From: Alentia gelatinosa
Lineage: Eukaryota; Annelida; Polychaeta; Phyllodocida; Polynoidae
NCBI GenBank assembly: GCA_950022655.1
Contig: OX465581.1
Span: 35,931,300 to 35,995,299 of the forward strand
Direction: 5' to 3'
Length of the DNA: 64,000 bases
Part shown: piece after piece, positions 22,488 to 33,734 of the stretch
Layout of the letters: each line of letters begins with the position of its first letter
Position numbering within the stretch: the first letter of the stretch is position 1
Notes under the pieces: model-generated
Seen by the model: the letters and a program-made list of their open reading frames with translations, nothing else
What the model was told of the DNA's origin: nothing
Database searches by the model: none
Position numbers and translations under genes: made by a program

Positions 22488-22740
22488 AACTGTCTTCTAT
22501 TTCACTGCAACAGTCAGGGAATCGTTAGTACGAGCTTATCATGATGGAAAATTAATTATTTTGTGTTAATAGAACTGTCTTCTATTTCATCACTGCAACA
22601 GTCAGAACATCGTTAGTACGATCTTTTCATGATGGACAATTAATTCTATTATGTTAATAGAACTGTCTTCTATTTCACTGCAACAGTCAGAACATCGGTA
22701 GTACGATCTTATCGTGATGGAAAATTAATTGTATTATGTT
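22488..22740 (+). repeat. Tandem repeat, 3 units of 85-88 bp
   Basis: Units begin with AACTGTCTTCTATTTCA at 22488, 22573 and 22661. Each runs through CACTGCAACAGTCAG, a GTTAGTACGA-type block, CATGATGGAAAATTAATT-like sequence and a TATGTTAATAG-type end. Units differ by a few substitutions and a 3-bp insertion (TCA) in unit 2. Confidence 0.85.
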
Positions 22741-23224
22741 CACATGGCCTTTTCCACTTCCTGATTTCCGTAGAAACTTCGAATACTTGCTCTGTGTAGT
22801 TTGGTATTTCATAGTCGGAGATTCTCTGACTGACTCTTCCTGGCCTGCACTCGTGAACGTAGGGCAGGCAGTTTCTCGGTCTAGGTATTCACTGGTTCTT
22901 GTGGTGGTATTAGCTTTAACACGAGGGATAATACTTTATCCCCGCTGGAAACTTTGGGTAGATATAACTCTCCCCATGATATTTCTCATGAGCATCTTAA
23001 TTCAGTCTGTATGGAGGCTGCAGGGCATAGGGATAGCGACAAAGAGACAGATATCAGAGAGAAAAACACTGAGGCCGCTTTTTATCTCCAAAATGGGACT
23101 ATCTAATTTCTTTTTTATTTTAATTTTTAATTGTAATGCCCATACCATGCCAACCCATGACATACCTGTTTTGCACCTCTGCAAGCTATTTGTCAACAAC
23201 TTGACACCAAGCGAATTGCCATGA
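22736..23224 (+). CDS. Open frame of 162 codons, doubtful
   Basis: ATG to TGA, opening in the last bases of the 85-bp tandem array. The translation has hydrophobic stretches (for example SLVLVVVLALTRGIILY near residue 54, and LPMIFLMSILIQSVW) but no motif I know. A frame this long is expected about once by chance in 64 kb of this composition. There is no matching splice context, and the DNA looks like its intronic surroundings. It would lie inside the long intron after first exon 1. I list it only because it ties for the longest open frame outside the GC-rich and repeat-derived ones. Confidence 0.12.
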   Translation: MFTWPFPLPDFRRNFEYLLCVVWYFIVGDSLTDSSWPALVNVGQAVSRSRYSLVLVVVLALTRGIILYPRWKLWVDITLPMIFLMSILIQSVWRLQGIGIATKRQISERKTLRPLFISKMGLSNFFFILIFNCNAHTMPTHDIPVLHLCKLFVNNLTPSELP

Positions 23225-25104
23225 TTACGCCGCTGTCACCAACGTCAGCAGATTTCAAACATCTAGCTCACTTAAATGGTAGCTACCTTATAGATAACAC
23301 ATAACCTTGTTCAGAACGAAACGAAGCTATCTAGTATGCTCTTCCTTGTCTTAAGTCGTCGCTGGAAGCTGATCAATAGAACGCCTACCTGCCGGCTACA
23401 TTTACGTCTCGACCTCTGCTGCAGTATTACAATAGTTGTGTCGGTGGGGTTTCCCGTCACTTGCTAACTCAGTTACCCTCATGGTGTGGTGACTGGTAGG
23501 TGGCGGACACATGAGTGCACGCCCCCCTGTGCATTTGGACTCACGTGAGAAGAAGGTCCTCTGTACGTTATATAGCTCAGCTTTCCCATAGATACCTAGT
23601 AATAAAGGCACGAAAGGCATCTCATATGGCCCGCATTTATCAGCTTCTACCTGCTGTTCTTTTTTTGTAGGTTTATACTCCGATATACTTTTTCTCTTAC
23701 GATTTATTTCTAGCCATGTTGAAAACAAAATGTAGTGCTATAGTTTACCCTTAGATGACAGCCTCCACCATTGTACACTGGTGCAGGGTTCACTGGTCAC
23801 TAGATTTCGACTACATTGCAATCTGTTATGGGCATTCAGCTAAGCCATACTAAACCCTGTATTACTGCAGTGTACTACACTTGGAGGTGCACAGGGCAGC
23901 GTACACTGGCCACCAGAGCTTGCTTTGAACAGGGTTGTTAAGGGTGGATGCTGGTATTGTTCTATAACAATGACTTCCTGGAGATAATATAGCAAATATT
24001 TGGATCTTACTGGAAACGGTCACTTTCAAGGTATCATCTGGCTGGTTGAGAGTGTTAGTGCCACGTCCTAGCAACCTGATTAAAGAAGCGGAAATTGCCT
24101 AAATACCATTCAGCGCCACCAATTCCAGAGAAATAGCAACGCCATATCATAGCTAGTAAATACGGTGGTCGGGTCTGGACCAACATGTTACAGTGCATTC
24201 ACAGATTGGCCCACTACCCATGAGCAAGGATATCCGAAGCCTTTTAATCTCTTTATCTTTTTTTTTTTTTTTTCTTCATATTTTTATTTATTAATTGTTT
24301 CTTTCCTCATTTATCTTTTTTTTTGGGGGGGGGGGGGCTTTTCATAGAGGGGTTATAGTCACGTCTTCATAAAGTTTTAAATTTTCAAGGTAACATCGGT
24401 TCTTATAGAAAGGCTCTAGAAGTTTAGTAGTCACTTCTTCAGACATGAATAGTTTTAATATTCATGTGCACATTGATTAAAGTAGCGGCAGGTCTTTATG
24501 GCGTGGCCGGTGTGACAGCCAGCTTATCTGTTCTAAAAAATTGGAAAAAAGGTTACATAAGAGGATTGAGTCTCACCTAATTATAAATGAGTACTACGGC
24601 AAGATTCAGACATTTAGTTAGTTTGCTTGACATTATTGTCTACGACCAAGTTATTTTTATATTGATTCATCTTTAGGATTGGTAGATGTTGTCCAAATCT
24701 AGAACCAGTTGCAGTATTTTGTATTTTATCAGAAGAAAATCCCTTTATTTCTGAATTAACACTTTCCAAGATGCTGTCGGTGTGCCTGTCTGCGTCTGAG
24801 AATCAGAGATGTCAGAGATCTGGAAGATACCGGAAATGTTTTTGATAAAACCTAGAATTGTCCTCAGTACTTGAAATCCTTAGTAGAACCTATGTATGTC
24901 AACCGCATGCTATTTCTGGAACCCCATGTACCTGAATTCTCTGTAAATGTGTTCATTGTTGCTTCCGTGATCTTTAGGGTTTCCCTTGACAAGCTGCCCA
25001 TAGATAATGCATGGAAGATAATTCTTTAAAATTCCTGAAACGATTGGACAGTTACCATACATACAACTTTGAATGCATAGCTAATACCAGGAACCAGCTT
25101 CCCA
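23225..25104. other. No gene recognised; poly-T/poly-G tract
   Basis: Intronic-looking DNA. A T-rich stretch at 24250-24325 ends in a run of 13 G (24325-24337). The short open frames on either strand show no domain. Confidence 0.45.
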
Positions 25105-25114
25105 CAACAATCTC

Positions 25115-25230
25115 CATTTCTACCTGAATTCATCACATAGATTCAATCACCACCCTCGTGGTATAAAAGAACCTTGAGAAAGTCTGATAAGGACCTTTAA
25201 TGGTTGCCTGGACATTAAATCAAACCAAAC
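25115..25230 (+). mobile_element. SINE-like copy (3' half)
   Basis: TTCTACCTGAATTCATCA is followed by TCAATCACCACCCTCGTGG, CCTTGAGAAAGTCTGATAAG, GGACCTTTAATGG and the tail GGACATTAAATCAAACCAA. The same order of blocks is seen at 39978-40132 and, shortened, at 43575-43638. This tail is of the kind seen in mollusc SINEs; the family name is not assigned. Confidence 0.65.
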
Positions 25231-25248
25231 AAATCCCATGCAGATATT

Positions 25249-25553
25249 ATGCCCCAGTCACACTGGCGTAAATTTTGGCGTTTCTTCTACGTATTTGAAT
25301 TGGTGGAGACCACGTATTAGCTACGGATTTGGAACGTATTTGTTTGCTTTGCTTTAACGTTTTAGTACGCTTCTCAACGTTCATCAACACTCATTTACGC
25401 TTCTGTACATATTGTGGCGTCTTTCAGCGCATCCCAACTTTCCTTTACGTATCTCCGCATTTTGCGGCGTATTTGTAAATTTCAAAATGCGTAGAAGAAC
25501 GTAGACGTGCGTACACGGAAAACGTCGTTTTTTACGCCTGTGTGACTTGGGCA
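25249..25553. mobile_element. MITE with about 25-bp TIRs
   Basis: The left end ATGCCCCAGTCACACTGGCG and the right end CGCCTGTGTGACTTGGGCAT are inverted copies with few mismatches. The interior repeats ACGTATTT / TTTACGC-type words and is non-coding; the minus-strand open frame 25384-25569 is incidental. The element lies only about 20 bp after a SINE tail. Length is about 305 bp. Confidence 0.75.
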
Positions 25554-26612
25554 TTAGGTTTACAATCATTAAGGCATAAGAGCTCAGATTCTGGCTAGAG
25601 AGCTGTAGTTTCTGTTTGACTCACCAGTGAATAGCTGTCATTATTTTTTAGTTCCCACTTAGCTTATTCATTGTAATCTAGGGTGGGGGAAGGGTCGTCA
25701 CCGCAAATGACTTCAGAGATTTTCGTCTGGGGCTGTTGGGATCCCTGAAAAATTCACCAGTCCATAACGTTTAAGTATAGCTTGTTGTGTGTTTGGTGTG
25801 CATGATGAGTAGCTGGGGGAGTGAGCCTCATTTCCAGGCTTTAGATCCTTTTTACATGGTAAAATAACTTTTTATACGTTCTCTGGAATGACGCTTGTCA
25901 TCGCTTTCAGGTCAGGATGTGCACCCAGATCCTGACCTACTCTAAGCCTTCATGTTAGGCATGACGCCTTTGTCCCAGGCCATAAAAGAAGGCGCCACCA
26001 TAACAAATATGAGCACGAACAGAGAACGCTACTGAACCACAATACACAAATATAGATTCAGAGAAATGGGTAATATCGCTTCACAAGCTTTATTTTAGAA
26101 TTAAAAAAAACACCTTCGTTAGGGCATTGTATTTCTATTAGATCCAAAGCGCAAGTCACTCGACCTTCAATCTTGAACTAATATCCACAAATCTGAAAGA
26201 CTTTTCACTTGCAATGGGTCACTGATAGATTTGTTCTGTAGGATGTTATAAAAAGATGACAGTTGATCAAAGTTGTAGGAACAGCGGATATCAAGTAATG
26301 ACGCATAATTTTGCACATTCGGAATGAAACTATTTTGAAAATAAATAGGAAAGAAAGCATACTAAAATATAGAAAGAATAATTGACATTGTCAACTGAAT
26401 ACTGTTGGTTGCTATTTTCTGCTCGAAAGATCACAGAAAATCTAATTTTGGAACCCATAGTAAAAGAAAACAAGACCAACCATAGCATTGTATTTAATAG
26501 ATTTATTAAGAAGTAACCCCCCCCCCCCCCCCCGGCACGATTACAGGTGTTCAGATATACATTTTTTTAACTGGTTTATAATCTAACCCACAATGGCCAG
26601 ATAGAAACTCAC
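25554..26612. other. No gene; 18-bp poly-C run
   Basis: Intronic-looking sequence. A run of 18 C occurs at 26517-26534, just before the foldback/TIR pair. Confidence 0.45.
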
Positions 26613-26744
26613 GAGATGAATATAACCTGGTTCTTACTCCACCGAGTTTGACCGCAGAGTAATCCACAACGTGAAGCTGGGTGAATTACTCTGCAGTCAA
26701 AGGGGGTGGAGTGCAGACCAAGTTATTTTCGTCGAGTGGGTTTC
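26613..26744. repeat. Foldback palindrome P4 (about 132 bp)
   Basis: The left arm AGAAACTCACGAGATGAA pairs with the right arm TTCGTCGAGTGGGTTTCT. Inner arms CTTACTCCACC / GGTGGAGTGCAG and GACCGCAGAGTAAT / ATTACTCTGCAGTC also pair. The terminal AGAAAC/GTTTCT matches P1-P3 while the rest of the arms is different. Confidence 0.8.
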
Positions 26745-26748
26745 TGAT

Positions 26749-26890
26749 TTTATCTCACCCCGTATAGCTTTATCAAGTAATAAAATGAATTACCCAATTA
26801 GCCCTTGAGTATTGGGTACACTACCTTCACGGCCGTGGGGCATGAGTTCCTAACGTTTAGCCTATGGAGAATAATACCGGGGTGAGATAA
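26749..26890. mobile_element. Short TIR element B4 (MITE-like)
   Basis: The ends TTATCTCACCCCG and CGGGGTGAGATAA are perfect inverted copies. The total is 142 bp, matching B1 and B3. The core on the minus strand reads CCATAGGCTAAACGTTAGGA. It starts 4 bp after palindrome P4. Confidence 0.8.
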
Positions 26891-29012
26891 TAGACAACTC
26901 GCTAAAGTGGAAACATGGGCTCGGTGCAAAAGTTACTCACAATTTCCTTCTTCCATTGTGTCTGTAACGGTCTCATTACATGTTTGATGCTGGAAAAGGC
27001 AAAGTTCTTGAAGTATCCTCGTCTATAAGAAGCTCCAGCGCAGATTAGTCGAGACTGTCAGATATCTTTCTGTATGTGATGAAATCCACAGATGCAGACA
27101 ATGGGAGCAATGTGCATGTCTATATCCGTTCTCTGTGTACTTAAATGGTCAAAGTGGAACAGAACCATTGTACACGACACACAATCATCAGATTATTCAT
27201 AGAAGAGTTTCAAACGATTGCTTGCTGTAAAACTATGAGACTTCCTTTTTATGTACATTTTGTACATAGGGGTCACAAAAAGTATTGGCATAGTCGTGAG
27301 GTTTTACTTTTTCACGTGACAATAAAAGATATTGAGGGAAAAGTCTACTTTTTACGGTAATATAAAGAAGTATTACCCCTCTGGCTTATGAGACAAATAG
27401 GCAGTCTCATGTACTCTGACGAGAAGTTTAGCTTTAGTTTTGCTCTCGAGTCTATTCGTAAATTGACATTTCACAATATAGCTATCTTTATACCAATAGA
27501 ACAGGTGCCTTCTTAAAGGGGAGATGCCTGAGACATCTAGAGGTGATTTAGCCCGTAAAATCTCCAATAGGATTTTTGGACAGCTAACTCCTCACACACT
27601 CAATGGTAGATTATATGAATTATTCATGTTGATGATACAATCGGAAGCCCTTCCCCTAATTAGACCCAACTAATAATACTTGATTATCAGATTGGAAGAA
27701 TTCCCTTGCTGGTGACAGAAGCGGCTATACTTATTCAACTTTTTTCTATTTTTACCTTTATTTTGAATCCGTTTTATGTAATACACTGTATCGTTCAAAC
27801 ACAATGCCAAAATCATTATTATATGAACTGATTTAGATACATCAATGTTACGTATGAATCATAATAATTTGGACAACGAGTCTCTGTGGCCTCCATGAAG
27901 AAACACTTACTACTCCTCATTTAAATAAAGACACTAGAATTTGTGTATTACACTTGCCTCGCCTCTTATTTTAGGACATTTTGTTTTGCATATATCATTG
28001 AAGAATGTGCATCCCAAAATAGTAGAAAAGGGACGGGAACGTGTAGATGCTTTGAGCTTGGTAAGTAGAGCGCGACGACACAGCCAGCCAAAGTGGTCAC
28101 CAGTACAACCATCTCCTCATCCAACTTAGCTACAGAGACTAGGGGGCTGCCCTCCCCCTTCACTTCCATTATTAGAAGTTGTATATGTGATTATCATTAT
28201 ACACATGTATGTGTATATACATATATTGTGTGTATACAGGCATATGGGCGACATATACAAAGGGTTACCAGTAGCAGGTATTGTTATGTAGATTGTGCTC
28301 GCCGAGGTTCGTCAGTGCCTGATTAGAGGCCCATCTCTGTTCACTGCAGCCATGGACTACGTGGATTAACAAGGCTTTATCAGACAGCCACAGGACTCTC
28401 CTGAGCGTTATTCTCAGCCTCGAGTGGACGGGTTCACCCTTAGGTGAGCCGGGCAGTGAGACGGCCCCGAGACGAAACTCATCCCACTTGACTCACCAGT
28501 GGTGGCATTGTATCTGAAGCTCAGAGCATCCGGCAAGACTGGGATATAGTTTTCCGAGCTGATAAACCTGACAGAATAGCTCACAGAAAAAAAGGAGTCG
28601 AGCAAGTCCTCTTTTAAGAAATCTCGACTAAACCCACGAGGGAGCTAGTGTGAAGTCCGGTACCATTTGGCGGAACGGCAACTTGTATACGAATTTCATT
28701 CGCTGACCCTAGTTCGCAGGATTTAGAGTGTTAGATAGCACAAACAGACATTTTGTCAGTTCGCGTGCCAAAATGGAGATTTTATAGCCACATGGAGAGC
28801 AAAAACCAAACAGAATATTAGAGTGGGTTAGAAAGGGCATTATAGTGTCCTGGTTGTTTGTCACATTGAGGGCACTCCCCGTGGCCGTCGCCGGCACACC
28901 ACTGAGTTCAACCCCGGGGAGTTGTAACACAAGGACGGACAAGGACAAGACACGGTCCAACGAACTCCAAATACAGCTGTTTCCCAAACTAACGTCACAG
29001 GACCTGGCGTGG
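26891..29012. other. No gene recognised; upstream of first exon 2
   Basis: Mostly AT-rich, with GC content rising from about 28.4 kb. Open frames near 27941-28169 and 28414-28987 lie on both strands and have no domain. An AC/AT-rich microsatellite lies at about 28193-28240. Confidence 0.45.
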
Positions 29013-29020
29013 TTATAAAG
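28991..29020 (+). promoter_or_regulatory. Candidate core promoter (CRE half-site and TATA box)
   Basis: AACGTCAC at 28991 contains the CRE half-site ACGTCA. GGTTATAAAGGCGGGG follows, with TATAAA at about 29014-29019. A start site about 30 bp downstream would give a leader of roughly 450 nt before the ATG at 29505. This is inferred from sequence alone. Confidence 0.4.
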
Positions 29021-29377
29021 GCGGGGTCCTGGGTGGAGGTGTCTTGTGTGTACACACGTGAAGCACGATTGGACACTAATGTTGTGGAGATTACGTACAC
29101 CTTAATCTGTTACTATAGGATATATCGTTCTCTGTGTGGGAGAGTCTCTTGCACATCTTGTGTATAGGTTGTTTATCCAGATTCCAACCGCCCGAGGGAA
29201 TTGATATTATAATCCGCAACATCCTACCGTCTGAAATCCTATTTCGGACTTCGACACTGGTGATCAGCAAAAGTAGATGGTTTGAATTGATAAAAAGGTT
29301 GATCTTCGGATCCCTGAGTGATTTACACTGACTGGAAATCTGGATTAATGAATTGTTGATTTAGATTTGCTGCAGAA

Positions 29378-29432
29378 GAGTAAGCCTAATTGAACAATCG
29401 GACGTTAAACTACCCCAAAACAAACCCAAATA
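29378..29432 (+). mobile_element. SINE tail-like sequence
   Basis: TAATTGAACAATCGGACGTTAAACTACCCC and an AAAACAAACCC end (written here in pieces: TAATTGAACAATCGG, then GACGTTAAACTACCCC) resemble the GACGTTAAATCAAACC tail of the other copies. It would fall in the leader of first exon 2 if transcription starts at the TATA box at 29.01 kb. Confidence 0.35.
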
Positions 29433-29504
29433 CTGCGCAACTTTATCCTTGGATCCCAGAACTGTTACAGACAATTAAGATATATTGAAAAGGAACTGTT
29501 CAGG

Positions 29505-29876
29505 ATGGATAACCCAGGATATACAAGCCAAGAGACTGGACTGGATGAGGTCGTCCTAGCCCAGCTTGACGACTCGAGGAGCGAGGAGTGGGTTGTAATC
29601 GACCACCGCAGTGAGAAGGACTACGATCCCTGTGGGGACAGCGAGAAGCTGCAGCTCTGGTCCGACTCGGCCGACCAGAGCAAGAAGGGCCAGTGGAGGA
29701 AAGGCAAGCACCACGTGAGCAGAAGGAAAGCCGCCGAGTTGGCAGAGAAGGAACAGGCAGAGGAAGCCAACAATAACGAACAGGTACACGAAGAGGGCCA
29801 GGACTCGGACAGCCAACACCCGCACACCGACAGCCAACGGCCACCGTACAGCGTTAAACCTATTCTAAAGACAAGG
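29505..29876 (+). CDS. Alternative first coding exon 2 of an unidentified gene
   Basis: This exon encodes 124 residues beginning MDNPGYTSQETGLDEVVLAQ and ending YSVKPILKTR. The N-terminal third is acidic (DDSRSEEWVVIDHRSEKDYD). Next comes a basic patch (KKGQWRKGKHHVSRRK, about residues 65-80), then a charged helical or coiled stretch (AAELAEKEQAEEANNNEQ) and a His/Ser/Gln-rich tail. No known domain is evident; it reads as a disordered regulatory N-terminus. The ATG has A at -3 and G at +4. The frame is clearly coding-like: GC-rich third positions in an AT-rich setting. It ends at AGG|GTGAGC (29877), a good donor in phase 0, compatible with the internal exon at 45541. Minus-strand open frames over this exon (29500-29902) are antisense shadows. 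The intron begins 26 bp before a long (TA)n tract. Confidence 0.65.
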
Positions 29877-29900
29877 GTGAGCTCATGCCCCCTACGTTTC

Positions 29901-29902
<2 letters not shown>

Positions 29903-29974
<72 letters not shown>
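29903..29974. repeat. (TA)n microsatellite, about 36 units
   Basis: Uninterrupted TA dinucleotides starting 26 bp after the donor of first exon 2, followed by CTATAC-type interruptions up to about 30009. It extends the open frame artificially into a poly-(YI) tail. Confidence 0.95.
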
Positions 29975-29975
<1 letters not shown>

Positions 29976-30009
29976 TATACTCTATATACTATATACTATA
30001 CTATACTAT

Positions 30010-30064
30010 AGCCCTATACTCTGGTACATAATTTCATAAATACACCACCACATGTTTATGCACG

Positions 30065-30124
<60 letters not shown>

Positions 30125-30179
30125 CGTGCATAAACATGTGGTGGTGTATTTATGAAATTATGTACCAGAGTATAGGGCT
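30010..30179. repeat. Perfect 170-bp palindrome centred on (AT)26
   Basis: The left arm (30010-30068) starts AGCCCTATACTCTGGTACAT and ends in TATGCACGTGCC; the right arm (30121-30179) is its exact reverse complement, with no mismatch over 59 bases. The centre is an uninterrupted AT run (30069-30120). Each arm carries a CACGTG E-box word and ACATGT. It has the layout of a palindromic AT-rich repeat that can extrude as a cruciform. It lies in the first intron after first exon 2. Confidence 0.95.
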
Positions 30180-33100
30180 GTTGTGGTTTATCTAAGCCAT
30201 AGGCGCCATCCATATAGTATATGCGCAAAATTTCCGAAAATACTGACCCTTGCTTCCACCCCGTCTCAATCTTTTACGCAATAGAACAGAGAAGGTGCAT
30301 ACGCCAAACAACCTCCGCCCATCCCCCGTCAGTGTGTACGTACTTTATGGGTGGCCCCCTATGATTCTTTGTCTTTCTCACATCTAATGAAACACTTTAT
30401 CTTCCCACACAACAGCCATCATTCGGTTTTCTTTTTTTAATTTCTATTTTTAATCAAACGATAGCTGGACTGTCTACAAAGCCACGTCCTGAATATCCCT
30501 CCCCACCCCCACCCTCCCCCTAGTCATTTTCTCCCTTCTCTGGTCCTGCTGGTACATTGCATTTCACCCTCATTGCATAGAATAGATCTCACAATGATAT
30601 GACCTTGATTGTTGCTATAGGGCCAACCACCAATGCCATCATCACAACCTCAGTTGGGTAATGCAATGAGGTAGAGTCAGTCCAACCATGATTTGGCCGC
30701 CAAACCCAGCTGGCAGAGGAATGTTATCAAATTGGTTGCTTGATTAACAGCCAATCGTTGTAGATGGGTTGCTGGAGATTCCAGTCCTGAGTCGACCCCA
30801 CGCCCTTAAGATCAGCGTAGTTCTGTGCCCAATGTGCCTATGATAAATATATCGAGCGTGTACAAGCATTACAGGAAACTTGTATATATACTTGTATGGT
30901 CCTAGATACACAGTGCTCATAACCCATCGACTAGAGTGCAGAAGGTCACCTGTAGTGTAATTTCTGCATTATTCCAAGTTTCCATACGATTCTTGTCTTA
31001 TAAATATTTCACCTTTGGATTGAAACCATATTTTTTTTGGTTCCTGAATTAACGAAAATGGAAGCTAATGTGTATTCATGCAAGTTAGACACAAATCAGC
31101 AGCTCTGCTGTATTAAACTTGCGATGGCAATTCTAAGATACTTTGGACATATCGTAAATTTAATAAGTAAAAAATATACGATTATTTTCCACTCACCAAG
31201 AAGGCTTACAATAGAGGTAGAGCTAATAGGGAGTTCTCGGTACGATGTATTATTTCCAAGGTGATGAAAGTTTAGTTGTTTGTTTTCTTTGTTTTTTTCC
31301 GGGGGGAGGGGGGGGGGGGAGGGTAATTACCATTCGGGACCCCAGGAATATGTCTCGAATACACAAACGAAGTGATGGAAATAAGTAGCGCTGATATCAG
31401 ACATAGCTAGATACTTCTGTAACTAATTTCCTTTAAGATAGTTTTGGATCAGCCCGCATATATATTTTTAAAAAACTACTAAATCTAGATACAGTATGGG
31501 AACATCGAAGCGATCGCTCGTCAGATCACATATAGATAGAGGCAGAAGTGGACCACTTAATCTGCAATATTAAGTTGGTATCATATATAATTTCATTTTC
31601 AGTCACCAATTATAAATTCGTTGTGATCAAATTTATCAGAAAACAAATTTCATCGACATGCCAGTGTCAGCTATGAGGGCGTCTATTCTGTAATGTGACG
31701 GGAGAGTCTAAAGAAGGGAAGTTCTTAAAGTACTCTGAATTTAATACTTATTTTAGTTTTGATGAACAGTAGAATATTTTATTCACTGATAACTTTCATA
31801 TGAATTACCTATTTTAGGTAGTTGTAAATTAGGTTTCTTATTTTCTGATGAGTAATTCATTTTTAGTCAAATATGCATTCTTATTCGAATCGTGGTATTC
31901 AAGACGTACAGCCTAAACATAAGATGTGCATCAGTTCCAGTTTTCTGATATATATTCAGAGAAGTCAGTTTTCTAATTTTCAATAGAAATCCTCACTTTT
32001 TTTTCCAGTTAATGAAAAATTCTTGCGGAAAACAAAGATGATATAAATTGAGCCTCATTCATATCAATTAACAGTAGCGCAAACCTCTTAACACACCATT
32101 CCGTGGCCAACAAAGAATGTTTCCTCAGTCTCTATAAAGCATTGAATTAGGAATCGATATAGTAATTTAGTTGTACTTGTACGCCTACTTAACTTTATTT
32201 TCTTATCCAATAACCATTATCGCTGAAGTTCTTGTGGGATTGTAACATTTTCCCCCATGGAATAACTGTTTTCTTTGTAAACAGAATCAGGAATAAAACA
32301 TTATTAAAAAAAACAAAGAAAAAAGTTCCACATGAAAAATATTCCCAGTTTTTTCTATGACCCCACCTGACATCCCTGTACATTAATGTACTGGGTATCA
32401 TAATCTATTTTGCCTCTGGCCACCTGAGGCATAGAAAAGGTTAAGTGGACATAGATGTACCCGACGCTAGCCTGATCCGAGTCAGGAAAAAAAATCTTCC
32501 ACTCAAACCTTAGAGAAAAAAAGACAGGTTCAGCGTAAATCATATTGATAAACAGAAATTCTGTTTCTGGAATGAAGAAAAGTTTTAGCCTTTCGCATAA
32601 AGTTTGATTTTATGGGATTGAAATGGAATAGAGAGATTACTACTGGCGCTACTGGAGGCGGCAGGTCGGTGCGGATAATGCTCTCAGTGGAGCCGGGTGA
32701 TGAGGGCGGGGGCGGCCCGCGGGCACTTTGTCTACTTAGCTTAGAACGCCCACCTGTGCTACCCGGAATCCATCATTGGTCGAGTCTTTTAACACCACGT
32801 TCTGTCCCACATCAGAGCCCGGAGCCTGGATACATGTTACACTCCTTCTCTATGTGGACAGTATATTATATAAACACGGTCTCTCGATGCAAAACCGAAC
32901 GTACCTTGGGTGGTGTATAATTGATGTAATGGTTTCAGGTGAGATATCTCGAGAATTGTGAAACACGGTTTCCAAAGTCACATATTTCCATGGAATTCTA
33001 CAGTGATATTGATTGTTGTTAGTAGTATCTACCACACAAAACCAGACTTGTAACTTTTCAATTAAAGTTGTTTATTGATGATAACGGACAATATACAGGC

Positions 33101-33470
33101 ACTTCAAATTAATTTATCTTCATCTGAAATATGAGGTGATCTGGGCCTATATTGAAATGAAACTAATGCATGTAAAAACAGCAAGCCGGATACGTGAAAG
33201 GCAAGGGATAAAACTGAAGATATTCCATTATTCTCAGCTAGTTACAAAAGAAATAATCTAATCTCTTGTTATAGATAAAAAAACATCATTTCATTTAGGA
33301 TATAATACAGTCTAGAGGCAAAAATGAAATTGATGGTTTTAATCAGACAGGATACACGAAATATCTAGCGATATAAATTTGTTATAAGCAGTTTAACATC
33401 ACACCAGGATATTTACTTTCGCATGTTGTGCACCAATGACACCTTGCATACTCTTCGCTGTATATCCAGG
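30180..33470. other. Intron; no gene recognised
   Basis: A C-rich stretch at about 30497-30520 is a G-quadruplex motif on the minus strand. A G-run with an A interruption lies at 31301-31323. AAATTGAGCCTCATTCAT near 32047, with flanks, matches a repeat at about 53985-54010. A GC-rich patch at 32650-32780 (GGGCGGGGGCGG) stands out; the open frame across it (32612-32920) has no recognised domain. Confidence 0.4.
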
Positions 33471-33475
33471 CATGG

Positions 33476-33729
33476 GATTTTCCCGGATTTCAGATTTTTT
33501 AACGTCCCAAGGGAAAATAAGATAGTAAGCTGATCATAATATAAAAAAACATCTTAGCTGTTGCGCTGAGGCCAGAATTTATTAAGAAAAGATAAAACAA
33601 AAATCAGATAACATAGTGAAAAAATAAAGGCATCTTAGCTCTTAAGCTGAAGCCAGAATTGACTTAAAATAGATAAATATACAAGCCTCCGAACTCCCGG
33701 CACTGTTTTTCGATAAAAACCCATGCCTG
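33476..33729. mobile_element. MITE with TATAT target duplication
   Basis: The left end CCAGGCATGGGATTTT and the right end AAAACCCATGCCTG are inverted copies. TATAT flanks both sides (33471-33475 and 33730-33734), consistent with a target-site duplication. Inside, CATCTTAGCT...GCCAGAATT occurs twice with an 81-bp period (33550 and 33631). No coding capacity, 254 bp. Confidence 0.75.
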
Positions 33730-33734
33730 TATAT

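Noticed and set aside
29500..29902. Three minus-strand open frames
   Set aside because: They are antisense shadows of first exon 2, which has better coding character and a proper donor.
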